Source of the DNA: Shouchella rhizosphaerae
GTDB lineage: Bacteria > Bacillota > Bacilli > Bacillales > Bacillaceae_D
Direction of reading: 5' to 3'
NCBI RefSeq assembly: GCF_900142675.1
Contig: NZ_FRBS01000005.1
Span: 249,134 to 313,133 of the forward strand
Length of the DNA: 64,000 bases
Both the position numbers and the translations under genes were made by a program. Shown piece after piece: positions 26,392 to 37,772 of the stretch (within the stretch, counting starts at the first letter, position 1; each line of letters opens with the position of its first letter). The notes under the pieces were generated by a model. It was not told the origin of the DNA. It saw only the letters and a program-made list of their open reading frames with translations, and searched no databases.

Positions 26392-27888
26392 TTACGGCCT
26401 GATTGTTAATCGCAAAACAGAAGAAGGAGGAACATCTAGCTTCAGTTCCTGTCCACTGACAGATGTCGGCCCATACGCCACAGGCTCGACTTTATTCGGT
26501 TGTTCAAATGTGTTATGCGCATTTAACTCATTTGCTGTTAGCAGTTCGCCAGAAACGTTAGCAGCAGACAGCGGCTTCTCTATTCCTTCAAGTTTGAGCG
26601 CTAGTGATGCAGCATGGTTTGGATCAAGGTGGCAAATACTAATATGAATGGCTCCGTTGCTATCTTTTGAGGCTGTAGCTGTAATGGCTGGCAGCTCTTG
26701 CTCATCGTAGCGATACAAACCGGCATCTGTTTTGACTTCTAGCCTCGTCGCATCTTGATGGACTTTATACATATGAAACACATGGTAAGTTGGCGTGCGT
26801 AGCATTCGCTCTCCTTCGGTTAAAACCATCGCTTGGAGCACATTGACCATTTGCGCGATATTTGCCATGTGGACGCGGTCGTTATGCTCGTGGAAGATGT
26901 GGAAATGGACGCCCGCCACCAACGCATCACGAATCGTGTTTTGCTGGTATAAAAAACCTGGATTTGTCCCTGGTTCTACATCGAACCACGTTCCCCATTC
27001 ATCTACGATTAAGCCTACGCGCTTTTCGGGGTCGTATTGATCCATGATTGCTGAGTGCCTCGTCAGCAAATCATCCATACGAAAGGCTTTTTTCAATGTT
27101 TTAAACCATTGCGACTCATGCTTATCTAAGGCTGCGCCTTTTTCATTCCAGTTATCACCTGGCACCGTATAGTAATGCAAGCTTAACCCGTCCATTAACT
27201 GGCTCGCTTCCCGCATTAACACTTCCGTCCAGTGGTAATCGTCAACATTGGCTCCACCGGCAATTTTATAAAGCTTGTTGTTGCCGTAATTCCTAACATA
27301 CGTTTGATAACGACGATAAAGGTCAGCGTAATATTCGGCTCTCATATGACCGCCACAGCCCCAGTTTTCGTTTCCAACGCCAAAGTACGTTAAACGCCAC
27401 GGCTCCTTTTTGCCATTCTCTGCACGCCAATTTGCCATTGGCGATTCGCCGTCAAATGTCATGTATTCAACCCATTCTTGCATTTCTTGGACCGTTCCGC
27501 TGCCAACATTTCCGCAAATATAAGGTTCAGCCCCGAGCAGTTCACACAACCGCAAAAATTCATGGGTGCCAAAGTGATTGTTTTCAATGACACCGCCCCA
27601 ATGGGTGTTGACCATCCGTTTGCGGCTTTCTCTTGGGCCGATGCCGTCCTTCCAATGGTATTCATCGGCAAAGCATCCCCCAGGCCACCGCAACACCGGA
27701 ATATTGAGCTCTTTCAAGGCTTCAAGCACATCAGTGCGAATTCCGTCTGTATTTGGGATGGAGGAGTCCTCACCAACCCAGAGGCCTTCGTAAATACAAC
27801 GGCCTAAATGCTCTGAAAAATGGCCATAAATATGCTTGCTAATCGTTCCTCGTTGTAAATCTGTATACACTTTTACTTCTCGTTCCAT
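26392..27888 (-). CDS. abfA: GH51 alpha-L-arabinofuranosidase
   Basis: Cytoplasmic glycosidase of 498 residues, the normal AbfA length. [12 protein letters not shown] contains the general-acid glutamate and [12 protein letters not shown] the nucleophile glutamate of GH51; [21 protein letters not shown] is also conserved. It removes arabinose from oligosaccharides made by the secreted arabinanase. ATG 27888 is about nine bases after GTGAGG; an ATG 15 codons upstream (27933) is possible. An AraR-like box and cre-like site precede it. Confidence 0.94.
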   Translation of the reverse strand: MEREVKVYTDLQRGTISKHIYGHFSEHLGRCIYEGLWVGEDSSIPNTDGIRTDVLEALKELNIPVLRWPGGCFADEYHWKDGIGPRESRKRMVNTHWGGVIENNHFGTHEFLRLCELLGAEPYICGNVGSGTVQEMQEWVEYMTFDGESPMANWRAENGKKEPWRLTYFGVGNENWGCGGHMRAEYYADLYRRYQTYVRNYGNNKLYKIAGGANVDDYHWTEVLMREASQLMDGLSLHYYTVPGDNWNEKGAALDKHESQWFKTLKKAFRMDDLLTRHSAIMDQYDPEKRVGLIVDEWGTWFDVEPGTNPGFLYQQNTIRDALVAGVHFHIFHEHNDRVHMANIAQMVNVLQAMVLTEGERMLRTPTYHVFHMYKVHQDATRLEVKTDAGLYRYDEQELPAITATASKDSNGAIHISICHLDPNHAASLALKLEGIEKPLSAANVSGELLTANELNAHNTFEQPNKVEPVAYGPTSVSGQELKLDVPPSSVLRLTIRP

Positions 27889-27934
27889 GTTTTTCAGCCT
27901 CACTTTATCAATAATGGATGAAATCGCCGCCATT

Positions 27935-27967
27935 TGGCACCGCTTTCAAAAACTTGTACGAATAATC
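27935..27967 (-). promoter_or_regulatory. cre-like and AraR-like sites before abfA
   Basis: TGGCACCGCTTTCA (27935-27948) matches the cre consensus at 13 of 14 positions. Next to it, the minus strand reads GATTATTCGTACAAGT (27967-27952), close to the AraR operator with an intact CGTACAA core. Together they suggest arabinose induction and glucose repression. The remaining 27968-28357 holds no gene I can support; it is AT-rich with a short CCTTTTT/AAAAAGG hairpin near 28313. Confidence 0.5.
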
Positions 27968-28357
27968 TAGCGGCCAGCAGCATTGTCATAAAGAAATGTT
28001 CCACACCATTTTAAACACTTGGCCTTAAACAGCCGTTCAGCCCTATCGTTTTCCCTCCCCTTTTACGGAACAATACAAAATAGTGCACCTCCTCACACCT
28101 CTTTACGTTCATATTCCTTTAGCCACCTTTTTATTTACTTTTTATGGAAAATATTCAATTTTATCTTTAGTTTAAGTGTGTGTGAAAATACCGTCAATAA
28201 CTCGATAAAAGAATGTTACAAATTTATATGGATAAGATTCGTTTTAGTTCGTTTTGTTACTATCGTTCCCAAGGCCGTTTGGATTGACTTTCGCCAAGCA
28301 TTGCCTTAGCCTTTTTATCAAAAAGGATACTCGAATGAGCGGATAGGAGAAACGAAG

Positions 28358-29119
28358 ATGAAACGACAACTGCCTACTTGTGCCTGTGCGCTGTTATTTA
28401 TGATTGCAGGCTGTACCCCTTCTGGAACAAGCCCGGAAGCAGATGATGGGATTCATGTGATGGCGGCAGCGAGTTTGACGGATGCATTAACAAAATTAGA
28501 GTCTATGTATGAAGAACAAACAGGGGAAACACTTGTGATGAACTATGGTTCGTCTGGAAAGCTGCGGCAGCAAATCAATGAAGGCGCACCAGCAGACGTG
28601 TTTCTGTCGGCTTCTGTTGCAGATATGGAACAAGTGGCCAATGCCGACAACCTTGTTGACTCAGTAAATCTACTTGAAAACAAGCTCGTCCTTGTAGCTG
28701 CACCTGAAGTTGCCGACAGCCTTAGCGAATGGGATGACCTAACGAGCGCTCAATTGCGGGGCCTTGCCATCGGACAAACGGAAACAGTCCCTGCCGGTCA
28801 ATATGCGAAACAATCGTTAGAAACGTTAGGAATGTGGGATCAACTCGAAGAATCCTTCATTTTTGGCAGCGATGTCCGCCAAGTGCTTACCTATGTTGAA
28901 ACCGGGAATGCCGATGCTGGCCTCGTCTATCAAACGGATGCGGAAACATCGGATCAAGTGACGATTGTGGCAGAAGCTCCTGAACACTCACACGAACCGA
29001 TCTATTACCCAGTCGGGCTCATCAACGACAATGAAAAAGCTCGCCATTTTTATGAATGGCTGCAAACAGATGAAGCACTCGCCGTCTTCGAGGACTTCGG
29101 CTTTTTAGGAGCTTCCTAA
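28358..29119 (+). CDS. modA: Molybdate-binding lipoprotein ModA
   Basis: Binding protein of 253 residues with lipobox MIAGC. VMAAASLTDAL and NYGSSGKLRQQI followed by GAPADVFLSA are the oxyanion-binding segments of ModA; the C-terminal part has the usual VGLINDNEKA...YEWLQT. It catches molybdate or tungstate outside the membrane. ATG 28358 follows AGGAG. modB overlaps it by one base. Confidence 0.92.
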   Translation: MKRQLPTCACALLFMIAGCTPSGTSPEADDGIHVMAAASLTDALTKLESMYEEQTGETLVMNYGSSGKLRQQINEGAPADVFLSASVADMEQVANADNLVDSVNLLENKLVLVAAPEVADSLSEWDDLTSAQLRGLAIGQTETVPAGQYAKQSLETLGMWDQLEESFIFGSDVRQVLTYVETGNADAGLVYQTDAETSDQVTIVAEAPEHSHEPIYYPVGLINDNEKARHFYEWLQTDEALAVFEDFGFLGAS

Positions 29120-29784
29120 TGGCTGCAGAAGCATTTTGGACACCGATTTTCGTTTCCGTTCGTGTCGTATTAGTGGCGGGAGCACTTGCTTTTGTGGCTG
29201 CGCTCGTGGCAGCTGCTTTCCTTAAAAAAAGGCGTTTTCCAGGCAAGCTTGCCTTAGAGACAGCATTGATGCTGCCCCTCGTCTTGCCGCCTACAGTGAT
29301 TGGCTTTTTGCTGCTTGTTTTGTTTGGGCGCCGCAGCTTTATCGGCGCATGGTTTGAATCACTATTTGGCCAGCCCATCGTCTTTACTTATTTAGCAGCT
29401 GTCATAGCCGCTGCCGTTGTCGCGTTCCCGTTAATTTATCAAACGTTCGTCAACGGCTTTGAAGCAGTCGATAGCGACTTAGAAGAGGCAGCCCGGCAAA
29501 TGGGGGCAAGCGAATGGCAAGTTTTTTGGAATGTAACGTTTCCCTTATCTTCCAAAACAGTCGTGTCAGGGGGAATGCTCGGCCTTGCAAGAGCACTTGG
29601 CGAGTTCGGCGCTACCATGATGTTTGCCGGCAGTATCGAAGGCGTCACACGAACGATTCCAACAAGCATCTACATAGCAACAGAATCAGGAAATATGGTT
29701 TTCGCCTTTTATTGGGTTGCGTCTATTATTGTGTTCGCGTTTTGCCTGTTGGCGGCAGTACAGCGGTTAAAAGCAAAAAGCTAA
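29119..29784 (+). CDS. modB: Molybdate ABC transporter permease ModB
   Basis: Membrane protein of 221 residues with five helices and the EAA loop EEAARQMGASEWQVFWNVTFP that contacts the ATPase. LPPTVIGFLLL and RALGEFGATMMFAGS are typical of ModB. The start ATG is fused to the modA stop (TAATG). No modC follows; the next genes are on the other strand. The ATPase must come from elsewhere. Confidence 0.92.
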   Translation: MAAEAFWTPIFVSVRVVLVAGALAFVAALVAAAFLKKRRFPGKLALETALMLPLVLPPTVIGFLLLVLFGRRSFIGAWFESLFGQPIVFTYLAAVIAAAVVAFPLIYQTFVNGFEAVDSDLEEAARQMGASEWQVFWNVTFPLSSKTVVSGGMLGLARALGEFGATMMFAGSIEGVTRTIPTSIYIATESGNMVFAFYWVASIIVFAFCLLAAVQRLKAKS

Positions 29785-29800
29785 CCATTGATCGGTTAGC
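29780..29800 (+). terminator. Hairpin after modB
   Basis: GCTAACC and GGTTAGC pair around a seven-base loop; the first bases overlap the modB stop. No strong T run follows, so termination may be weak. Confidence 0.5.
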
Positions 29801-29878
29801 CTCATCCCAGTTTGTTATTATCGTCTAGTGCTTCTTCACTTATCGATGCTGTCTCATGAGAACACACACCGAAGTCTA

Positions 29879-29938
29879 GTAAAAAAGAACGGTTCGCTCA
29901 GCCTTGGTCATCAGTAGACAAGGCTTTATGAGCCGAAC
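29879..29938 (-). terminator. Terminator of the lia operon
   Basis: On the minus strand AGCCTTG pairs with CAAGGCT, extended by an outer GTTCG/CGAAC arm, then TTCTTTTTTAC. The stem includes the end of liaR. Confidence 0.6.
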
Positions 29939-30555
29939 AATTTTTCTTTTAGCGCATAGATCACAGCTTGCGTCCTATCTTCCACTTCTAACTTGGCCAA
30001 TATATGGCTAACATGGGTTTTTACCGTTTTAATCGTTATGTAAAGCTCTTCACTAATTTGTTGGTTGGTCTTCCCTTCCGACATGAGCTTTAAAATTTCC
30101 AATTCCCGTTTTGTCAGGGCTTGGTGTAACGGGACATTGGCGGTAAAAGCTGAGATCATTTGCCCTTGTACTTTGGCATCAAGCACCGACTCGCCATTGT
30201 ATGTTTTTCGGATCGCTTCGGCAATTTGCATCGCACTAGACGTTTTTAACACGTAGCTCGTAGCACCTGCCTCCAGTACAGGACGGAGCTTGTCACTGTC
30301 CACAAAACTTGTCACTACGACGATTTTTGCCTGAGGCCAGTTTGCTTTGATCTGTTTGGTGGCTTCGATCCCGTCCATTCCATCCATAACGAGATCCATT
30401 AAAATGACATCTGGCTTTAACTGAAGCGCCAACTTAACGCCTTCCTCGCCATTGGCCGCCTCTCCAGCGACATGGAGGTCTTCCTGGGTCGACAAGAACG
30501 CCGAAACCCCCATCCTCACCGTTTCATGGTCATCAACGATTAGCACTTGGATCAT
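29926..30555 (-). CDS. liaR: Response regulator LiaR
   Basis: NarL/LuxR-type regulator of 209 residues. Receiver: VDDHETVR acidic pocket, LMDLVMDGMDG with the phospho-accepting Asp near 55, and VTSF and VLKTSS later. The C-terminal HTH is LTKRELEILKLMSEGKTNQQI. It is activated by LiaS under cell-envelope stress and drives liaIH. The start overlaps the liaS end by 23 bases, so expression is coupled. Confidence 0.93.
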   Translation of the reverse strand: MIQVLIVDDHETVRMGVSAFLSTQEDLHVAGEAANGEEGVKLALQLKPDVILMDLVMDGMDGIEATKQIKANWPQAKIVVVTSFVDSDKLRPVLEAGATSYVLKTSSAMQIAEAIRKTYNGESVLDAKVQGQMISAFTANVPLHQALTKRELEILKLMSEGKTNQQISEELYITIKTVKTHVSHILAKLEVEDRTQAVIYALKEKLFGS

Positions 30556-31597
30556 CCTCTTCTCCTCCTTTTACGATCGGCACCTTGACCTCGACGCTTG
30601 TGCCCTGGCCTGGAACGCTAACAATCCGCGTTGTCGCGCCAATTTCTTCCGCTCGTTCTTCAATGCTGTTTAGGCCATAGCCACCTGTGTGTTCTTTGCG
30701 GTCAAAGCCTACCCCATCGTCTGTAATCTTTAAAAGCGCAAATTGGTCAAACTTGTCGTAGTACAAGCTAATTTCTTTTGCCTCAGCATGCCGCAAGGCG
30801 TTGGCAATCGCTTCTTGGGAAATACGGAAGAGCTGATCCTCAATGCCTGGTGAAAGGGGAGCGTCGGCAATCCGTACAGAAAATGATAGCGGATGCTTTT
30901 CGGCAAGGCTGTCTACGAGCTGTTCGACGCCTTCTTTAAAGGATTGGTCTTCCAATTGGATAGGCCGTAGTTGCAATAGCAAAGCGCGCATGTCATTTTG
31001 GGCGTCATTCACCACTTTTTCAATTTGCTCGCACCGTTTTTGCAGTGCTTCTATATCTTGATTTTTCCCATTTACAGCCGCCGATAAGAGCATCGATGCC
31101 GCATACAATTGTTGCGAGACCGAATCATGGAGTTCACGGGCGATCCTATTTCGTTCTTGTGATACGATTTCGCTTTTTAACTGGCTTTCTTTTTCAGCCC
31201 ATTGTTCCATCAATTTTTGTGAGCGATCTGCCTGCTTGCTCATCCGTCGTTCCATGTCAATAATCAAACTGCTCGCCTCTTTAAAATCGGCAGACATCTG
31301 ACCAGCTTGTTCTCGCCCTTTTTCCATATGGCCATCACTTAATTGTTGCAATGCCCCGCGAATATCATTCATTCCCCGCTTCCAAATGAGCATAGCAACA
31401 ACGTAAACAAGGATCGCAATCAACGTAAAAATAGCAACAAGCCACAATACAGGGGGAACATTGTAAAAAATAGGATCAATTTTTACAAATGACTCCCAAT
31501 GAAATAGCCCGATTGTAACAAAGTACCAGCTAATAAACCCAGCACAAACAGCCAAGATGCAGAATGTAAGGACGCCTACCTTTTGCATTGATTTCAT
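30533..31597 (-). CDS. liaS: Sensor histidine kinase LiaS
   Basis: Membrane kinase of 354 residues: two helices (about 10-30 and 48-72) with a very short outer loop, as expected of intramembrane-sensing kinases, a HAMP-like linker and coiled coil, then the HisKA_3 histidine in ERNRIARELHDSVSQQL. The ATPase domain shows NALRHAEA (N box), DDGVGF and GGYGLNSI (G boxes). It phosphorylates LiaR and is held off by LiaF. ATG 31597 overlaps the liaF stop by four bases. Confidence 0.94.
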   Translation of the reverse strand: MKSMQKVGVLTFCILAVCAGFISWYFVTIGLFHWESFVKIDPIFYNVPPVLWLVAIFTLIAILVYVVAMLIWKRGMNDIRGALQQLSDGHMEKGREQAGQMSADFKEASSLIIDMERRMSKQADRSQKLMEQWAEKESQLKSEIVSQERNRIARELHDSVSQQLYAASMLLSAAVNGKNQDIEALQKRCEQIEKVVNDAQNDMRALLLQLRPIQLEDQSFKEGVEQLVDSLAEKHPLSFSVRIADAPLSPGIEDQLFRISQEAIANALRHAEAKEISLYYDKFDQFALLKITDDGVGFDRKEHTGGYGLNSIEERAEEIGATTRIVSVPGQGTSVEVKVPIVKGGEEDDPSANR

Positions 31598-32313
31598 CGG
31601 TAAATCACCTCAATATCTCCTGCGACAAGGGATGTGTAGATCCGCAGCTTCCGCGGCGCCTCATCATATTGACTATTTTTAATGACGACATTTTGGTTAA
31701 AGCCCGTTTCTTCGTGGTCAAATACAACCGTTTGCCCGAAGATAGCGGAATGCTCAACAGATACGCCTGCATCATAAGGGACATACAGCTGAATACGGCC
31801 GATAAACCCGCGAACGATCACAATCGTGTCTCCTACTGGCAACACGGTATTTTCAAAATGGACATTCGTAGTACCAATGCCCGAAAGAATATTAATATTA
31901 TCACTGCTAAAAACTTGATCTTCAGCACGCTGATCGCCAAAGATCAAGTTTTTAAAAAACAGCGCTTTTTTTTGCCGCACAGCTTCACCCGTTGGTTGAT
32001 CGCCAATGTTGACATTCACCCGTCGCGGTTTACGCATTTTTCCCCAAAACAAATAAAGTGAATAAAAGAGCAAGCCGTATAGTGTAATGATAAAAAACGT
32101 AGAGGAGAACAACGTGAACACAAACATGATGATCCCGATATAAAAAGCAAAACGCCCTTTTCTGCGGCTCATTCGCTTTTGCCCATAATAAATAAAGCCT
32201 GCTGCAATGATTAGCATAATGAGTGGTCCAACACTTAATACCAATTCTAGAAGGGCAGCAACCAGCAAGGCAAAGAATATATAAGCAATAATGTCCGTTC
32301 GATTCTTTTTCAT
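31594..32313 (-). CDS. liaF: LiaS inhibitor LiaF
   Basis: Protein of 239 residues with four helices in the first 105 residues and a soluble C-terminal beta-rich domain (about 130-239; IGTTNVHFENTVLPVGDTIVIVRGFIG). This is the LiaF/VraT arrangement; it keeps the kinase inactive when no envelope damage occurs. ATG 32313 follows GAAGGGAGAG. Unlike B. subtilis there is no liaG between liaH and liaF; instead there is an intrinsic terminator. Confidence 0.92.
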   Translation of the reverse strand: MKKNRTDIIAYIFFALLVAALLELVLSVGPLIMLIIAAGFIYYGQKRMSRRKGRFAFYIGIIMFVFTLFSSTFFIITLYGLLFYSLYLFWGKMRKPRRVNVNIGDQPTGEAVRQKKALFFKNLIFGDQRAEDQVFSSDNINILSGIGTTNVHFENTVLPVGDTIVIVRGFIGRIQLYVPYDAGVSVEHSAIFGQTVVFDHEETGFNQNVVIKNSQYDEAPRKLRIYTSLVAGDIEVIYR

Positions 32314-32331
32314 TTCTTTGCTCTCCCTTCT

Positions 32332-32364
32332 AAAAAATGGCCCGCCTGCTAAATATAGGCGGGC
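32332..32364 (-). terminator. Internal terminator between liaH and liaF
   Basis: GCCCGCCT/AGGCGGGC stem (32340-32347 and 32357-32364), then CCATTTTTTA on the minus strand. It would let liaIH be made in large excess over liaFSR. Confidence 0.75.
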
Positions 32365-32443
32365 TCGTTTTATGACGCTATAAGACGGTAGACATTCGTT
32401 CGCGTCTTTCGTTGGTTGACAACCTCTATTATACTATAAGGCT

Positions 32444-33085
32444 TTACGGTGCAACATCGCTTTTTTTATCTAATTGCTGCTTTAATTCCTCAATTTGCGC
32501 ATCAAAACTAGGTTGTTTCTTCAGTGCTGCCGCTTCACTCTCTTCAGTTTGCTCGTTCTCGTCTTCTTCATACCCATCAAGATCGCCGTTCTCCTCTGCA
32601 TAATACGTCCATTTTGCCACATTTTTTTCAAGCTTGGCTTCTTCCGTGCGAGCAATAAAATCAAGCTGCATGCGGCGGATTTTTTTGCGGAGAAATTCCA
32701 ACTCCCGGCCTCGTGCTTCTAATTTTTTCACTCTTTCTTTTTGCTCTTCGTAGGAATCACTGTATTCACTTGCAAGTTCTTGATAAGCTGCCAATTCACT
32801 TTGTGCTTGAGCGATTAATTCTGCCACCCCGGCATTTTCAGCGATTTCTAATTGCTCCGCCCGTTTGCTGGCCATCTTTTTGGCGTCTTGCCACTCTTGG
32901 TAAAAGTAACGTTCTAGTTTACGCTGCTTTTCAATCGATTGTTTCCATAATTTCAACTGCTTGTCGAGTTTTTTTGATTCAGCTTCATACTTGCCATCAT
33001 CTGTTTGAAAAGGCTTGTCGTTACGATCAAGCACATGTTCAATGTCAGCTTGCACTTGTTCTTTTAGCTGTTTTAAAAAAGACAT
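32444..33085 (-). CDS. liaH: Phage-shock protein A homologue LiaH
   Basis: PspA/IM30 family protein of 213 residues, almost entirely coiled coil (about 25-190), with an acidic tail. FLKQLKEQVQADIEHVLDRNDKP is the start region of LiaH. It forms oligomers at the damaged membrane. The ATG 33085 follows AAAGGAG at about 11 bases and matches the family start; the frame is open 15 codons farther. It lies 28 bases after liaI. Confidence 0.9.
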   Translation of the reverse strand: MSFLKQLKEQVQADIEHVLDRNDKPFQTDDGKYEAESKKLDKQLKLWKQSIEKQRKLERYFYQEWQDAKKMASKRAEQLEIAENAGVAELIAQAQSELAAYQELASEYSDSYEEQKERVKKLEARGRELEFLRKKIRRMQLDFIARTEEAKLEKNVAKWTYYAEENGDLDGYEEDENEQTEESEAAALKKQPSFDAQIEELKQQLDKKSDVAP

Positions 33086-33113
33086 GTCGTTTAACTCTCC
33101 TTTGTTTTCTATA

Positions 33114-33410
33114 TTAAACCTCGAAATCATATTCCTTCATTTCTTTCCATTTCTCATAAAGCTTGACTAGCAAATAAAGAGCACCGACACCGATGATTCC
33201 TGGCAAGCTGCCAACCGCAAGGCATACGCCAATAAGCAAAATCACCCACCAGAGCACTTTCATAATTGTTTGGTTGTTTAGGGCAGCTTGGCGCCAACCA
33301 AAGTATGCCAATACTGCGCCTGCGCCTAGGCCAATGATCGCCCCTAGCGATGATAGCACTATGATTGCAAGCACAATGGCTGCAACGACCATCCATCCAC
33401 GTTTTGTCAA
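33114..33410 (-). CDS. liaI: LiaI membrane anchor
   Basis: Membrane protein of 98 residues with three or so hydrophobic stretches (7-40, 50-68, 70-83) and a basic tail, similar to LiaI, which recruits LiaH to the membrane. It starts with TTG at 33410 after an excellent AAAGGAGGTGA. First gene of the lia operon. I could not find a convincing LiaR operator upstream. Confidence 0.8.
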   Translation of the reverse strand: MTKRGWMVVAAIVLAIIVLSSLGAIIGLGAGAVLAYFGWRQAALNNQTIMKVLWWVILLIGVCLAVGSLPGIIGVGALYLLVKLYEKWKEMKEYDFEV

Positions 33411-33560
33411 TGTCGTTCACCTCCTTTGGTGTAAGTTCTGTCGTCCATACATTTATTGTAGACAGTTGCGCCGTTTGGCAAAACGAGCGGCAGATTGAAC
33501 TTCGTCTGCGACTAGAGGCTGAGACACGAATCAACTTTTTAAGGACACCCATTTACGAGA

Positions 33561-33594
33561 CAGAAAAAAACACTGTATGGAATCACACAGTGTG
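33561..33594 (-). terminator. Orphan terminator upstream of liaI
   Basis: ACACTGT and ACAGTGT pair around a ten-base loop; on the minus strand the stem is followed by seven T. No gene on that strand lies upstream of it. The rest of 33411-33735 shows no gene. Confidence 0.45.
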
Positions 33595-33735
33595 AAAGCA
33601 AATGAACACATACTAGATAAGAATCGAGCCATTCGGCAAAAACCCCATTAGACTTCTATCTATCAGCATTTGTTTGTTTATGGCAAAACGTGCGAATGTA
33701 CTGCTTGCCTTGCCTATGCAAAAAACGGAATCGTA

Positions 33736-33744
33736 CATATAGTA
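33736..33744 (+). promoter_or_regulatory. Possible sigma-K/sigma-E -10 element
   Basis: CATATAGTA fits the CATANNNTA -10 pattern of mother-cell sigma factors and lies 31 bases before the His/Asp-repeat gene. A matching -35 is not clear. Confidence 0.4.
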
Positions 33745-33774
33745 CTAGCATAGAACAGAAAGGGGGAATAAAAC

Positions 33775-34158
33775 ATGAGCTTTTACAGCTACTCAAGCAA
33801 CTTTGAAGATTTTTCCCATAAACACAAGAAACACAAAAAGCACGATAGGGACGACAGACACGACAAGTGCGATAAGTGTGACAGGCACGACAGACACGAT
33901 AAGTGCGATAAGTGCGATAAGCATGATCGACACGATCGACACGATCGACATCACAGGGACAAATGCGATTGCCATTCTTTCTTTAAACACATTGCCCGTG
34001 GCCAATTTGTCGTTGTCTTTCTAAAAGGCGGAGGCTGCGTCCGTGGCGAGTTTGTTGATGTCCGCAAAAACTTAGTGTTCTTAGCAAATTGTGACTGCCA
34101 CAAAAAATCAAGAATCGTAACCATTTGTTGCGATGACATCACTGCTGTCGAAACGTAA
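33775..34158 (+). CDS. His/Asp/Lys/Cys-repeat protein with Lsm-like tail, probable spore coat
   Basis: Protein of 127 residues. Residues 16-65 consist almost only of H, D, R, K and C in short repeats (HDRHDKCDKCD and variants), followed by CDCHSFF. The C-terminal 55 residues (GQFVVVFLKGGGCVRGEF, later RIVTICCDDITAV) look like a small beta-barrel of the kind found in coat proteins. The repeats could bind metal or crosslink. ATG 33775 follows AAAGGGGGA. A sigma-K-like element upstream suggests expression in the mother cell. Not a recognised named protein. Confidence 0.75.
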   Translation: MSFYSYSSNFEDFSHKHKKHKKHDRDDRHDKCDKCDRHDRHDKCDKCDKHDRHDRHDRHHRDKCDCHSFFKHIARGQFVVVFLKGGGCVRGEFVDVRKNLVFLANCDCHKKSRIVTICCDDITAVET

Positions 34159-34167
34159 GCAATCTTT

Positions 34168-34202
34168 AGGGCTTCTTGGCATTTGCCAAGAAGCCTTTTC
34201 TT
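34168..34202 (+). terminator. Terminator of the repeat-protein gene
   Basis: AGGGCTTCTTGGCA pairs with TGCCAAGAAGCC around a short AT loop and is followed by TTTTCTT. Confidence 0.8.
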
Positions 34203-34312
34203 GAGTGAATGAAATAAGCGTTTAACTTAGCTAGGATCACGGTGGGAACAAACTCTAAGTGTGCTAACCTTTTCCCTCTATGCATACAATGACAAAAAAG
34301 GGAGGAGTGTAC

Positions 34313-34921
34313 ATGAATACGTCCGTGTTGCAGTCACCTTCATTGAATTTAGCAGGCGACTCCACAAGAACACTTAATTACCAACGAGATCCGCAAAACT
34401 ATATTACTCAGTTGTTTGCTGCCCAACTTCCCGCCATCCCCACGGGATTTTTTAATGTCCATATGAGCGCAGGCATTGTGATCACGCCACATTGGCATAC
34501 GAACGCCTCAGAGCTTGTATTTGTCATTTGCGGCAAAGTACAGGCATCTGTTTTTAATCCATTCTCCCAAAAGCTGCTTACATACGAGCTTGTTCCTGGG
34601 CAAGCGGTCGTCTTGCCAAAAGGGTGGTTTCATTGGATTGTCGCTTTAACAGATGGAACTCATTTACTGACGATTTTTGATAAACCGACACCTGATATCG
34701 TCTACGGTTCTGACTTCCTTCGCTTTACGCCGGGCAGCATGATGGAGCTTGCTTATTGCGTCAATGGCAACGCCTATGAAAACGTAGTGGCACCGATTCA
34801 GGAATCGGTCATTCTAGGGCCGCCGACATGGTGCAACGAGAAAGGGCAGCATCCGAAAGGAACCGCCTCATACAAGCATTACTATACAGAACACCCTCAA
34901 CCGCAAACATACCGATACTAA
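34313..34921 (+). CDS. Cupin-domain protein
   Basis: Protein of 202 residues with one germin-like cupin. Motif 1 is TPHWHTNASELVFVICG (metal ligands His, His, Glu) and motif 2 VVLPKGWFHWI (His). It may be an oxalate-decarboxylase relative or a coat-associated cupin; the activity cannot be told. ATG 34313 follows GGGAGGAG; an ATG 11 codons upstream lacks a site. Single gene with a terminator on each side. Confidence 0.85.
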   Translation: MNTSVLQSPSLNLAGDSTRTLNYQRDPQNYITQLFAAQLPAIPTGFFNVHMSAGIVITPHWHTNASELVFVICGKVQASVFNPFSQKLLTYELVPGQAVVLPKGWFHWIVALTDGTHLLTIFDKPTPDIVYGSDFLRFTPGSMMELAYCVNGNAYENVVAPIQESVILGPPTWCNEKGQHPKGTASYKHYYTEHPQPQTYRY

Positions 34922-34942
34922 TCACGTTTGTTTTACAAAAAA

Positions 34943-34983
34943 AGCCTGTTAACCGCCGTTTGGTCGCTCCGGTTAACAGGCTA
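34943..34983. terminator. Bidirectional terminator
   Basis: AGCCTGTTAACCG pairs with CGGTTAACAGGCT around a 14-base loop; the minus strand then has TTTTTTT. It lies between the convergent cupin and glucanase genes. Confidence 0.8.
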
Positions 34984-34999
34984 GCTTGGCATTTACACG

Positions 35000-37723
<2,724 letters not shown>

Positions 37724-37772
37724 CTACTCTTTTTCGATCGCGATTCTAGCGACAAATGAAACGAATGTTACG

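Noticed and set aside
28019-28309. Open frame of 96 codons upstream of modA
   Set aside because: No ribosome site, AT-rich and serine/phenylalanine-biased composition; looks like non-coding DNA.
28200-28357. Molybdenum cofactor riboswitch before modA
   Set aside because: Looked for because of context; only a small hairpin is present and no conserved fold could be built by eye.
33411-33600. LiaR operator upstream of liaI
   Set aside because: No inverted repeat resembling the known LiaR box could be found by eye, so no site is claimed.
33840-33960. CRISPR-like or non-coding tandem repeats
   Set aside because: The repeats are in frame within a gene with a good start and a conserved-looking C-terminal domain; there are no unique spacers.
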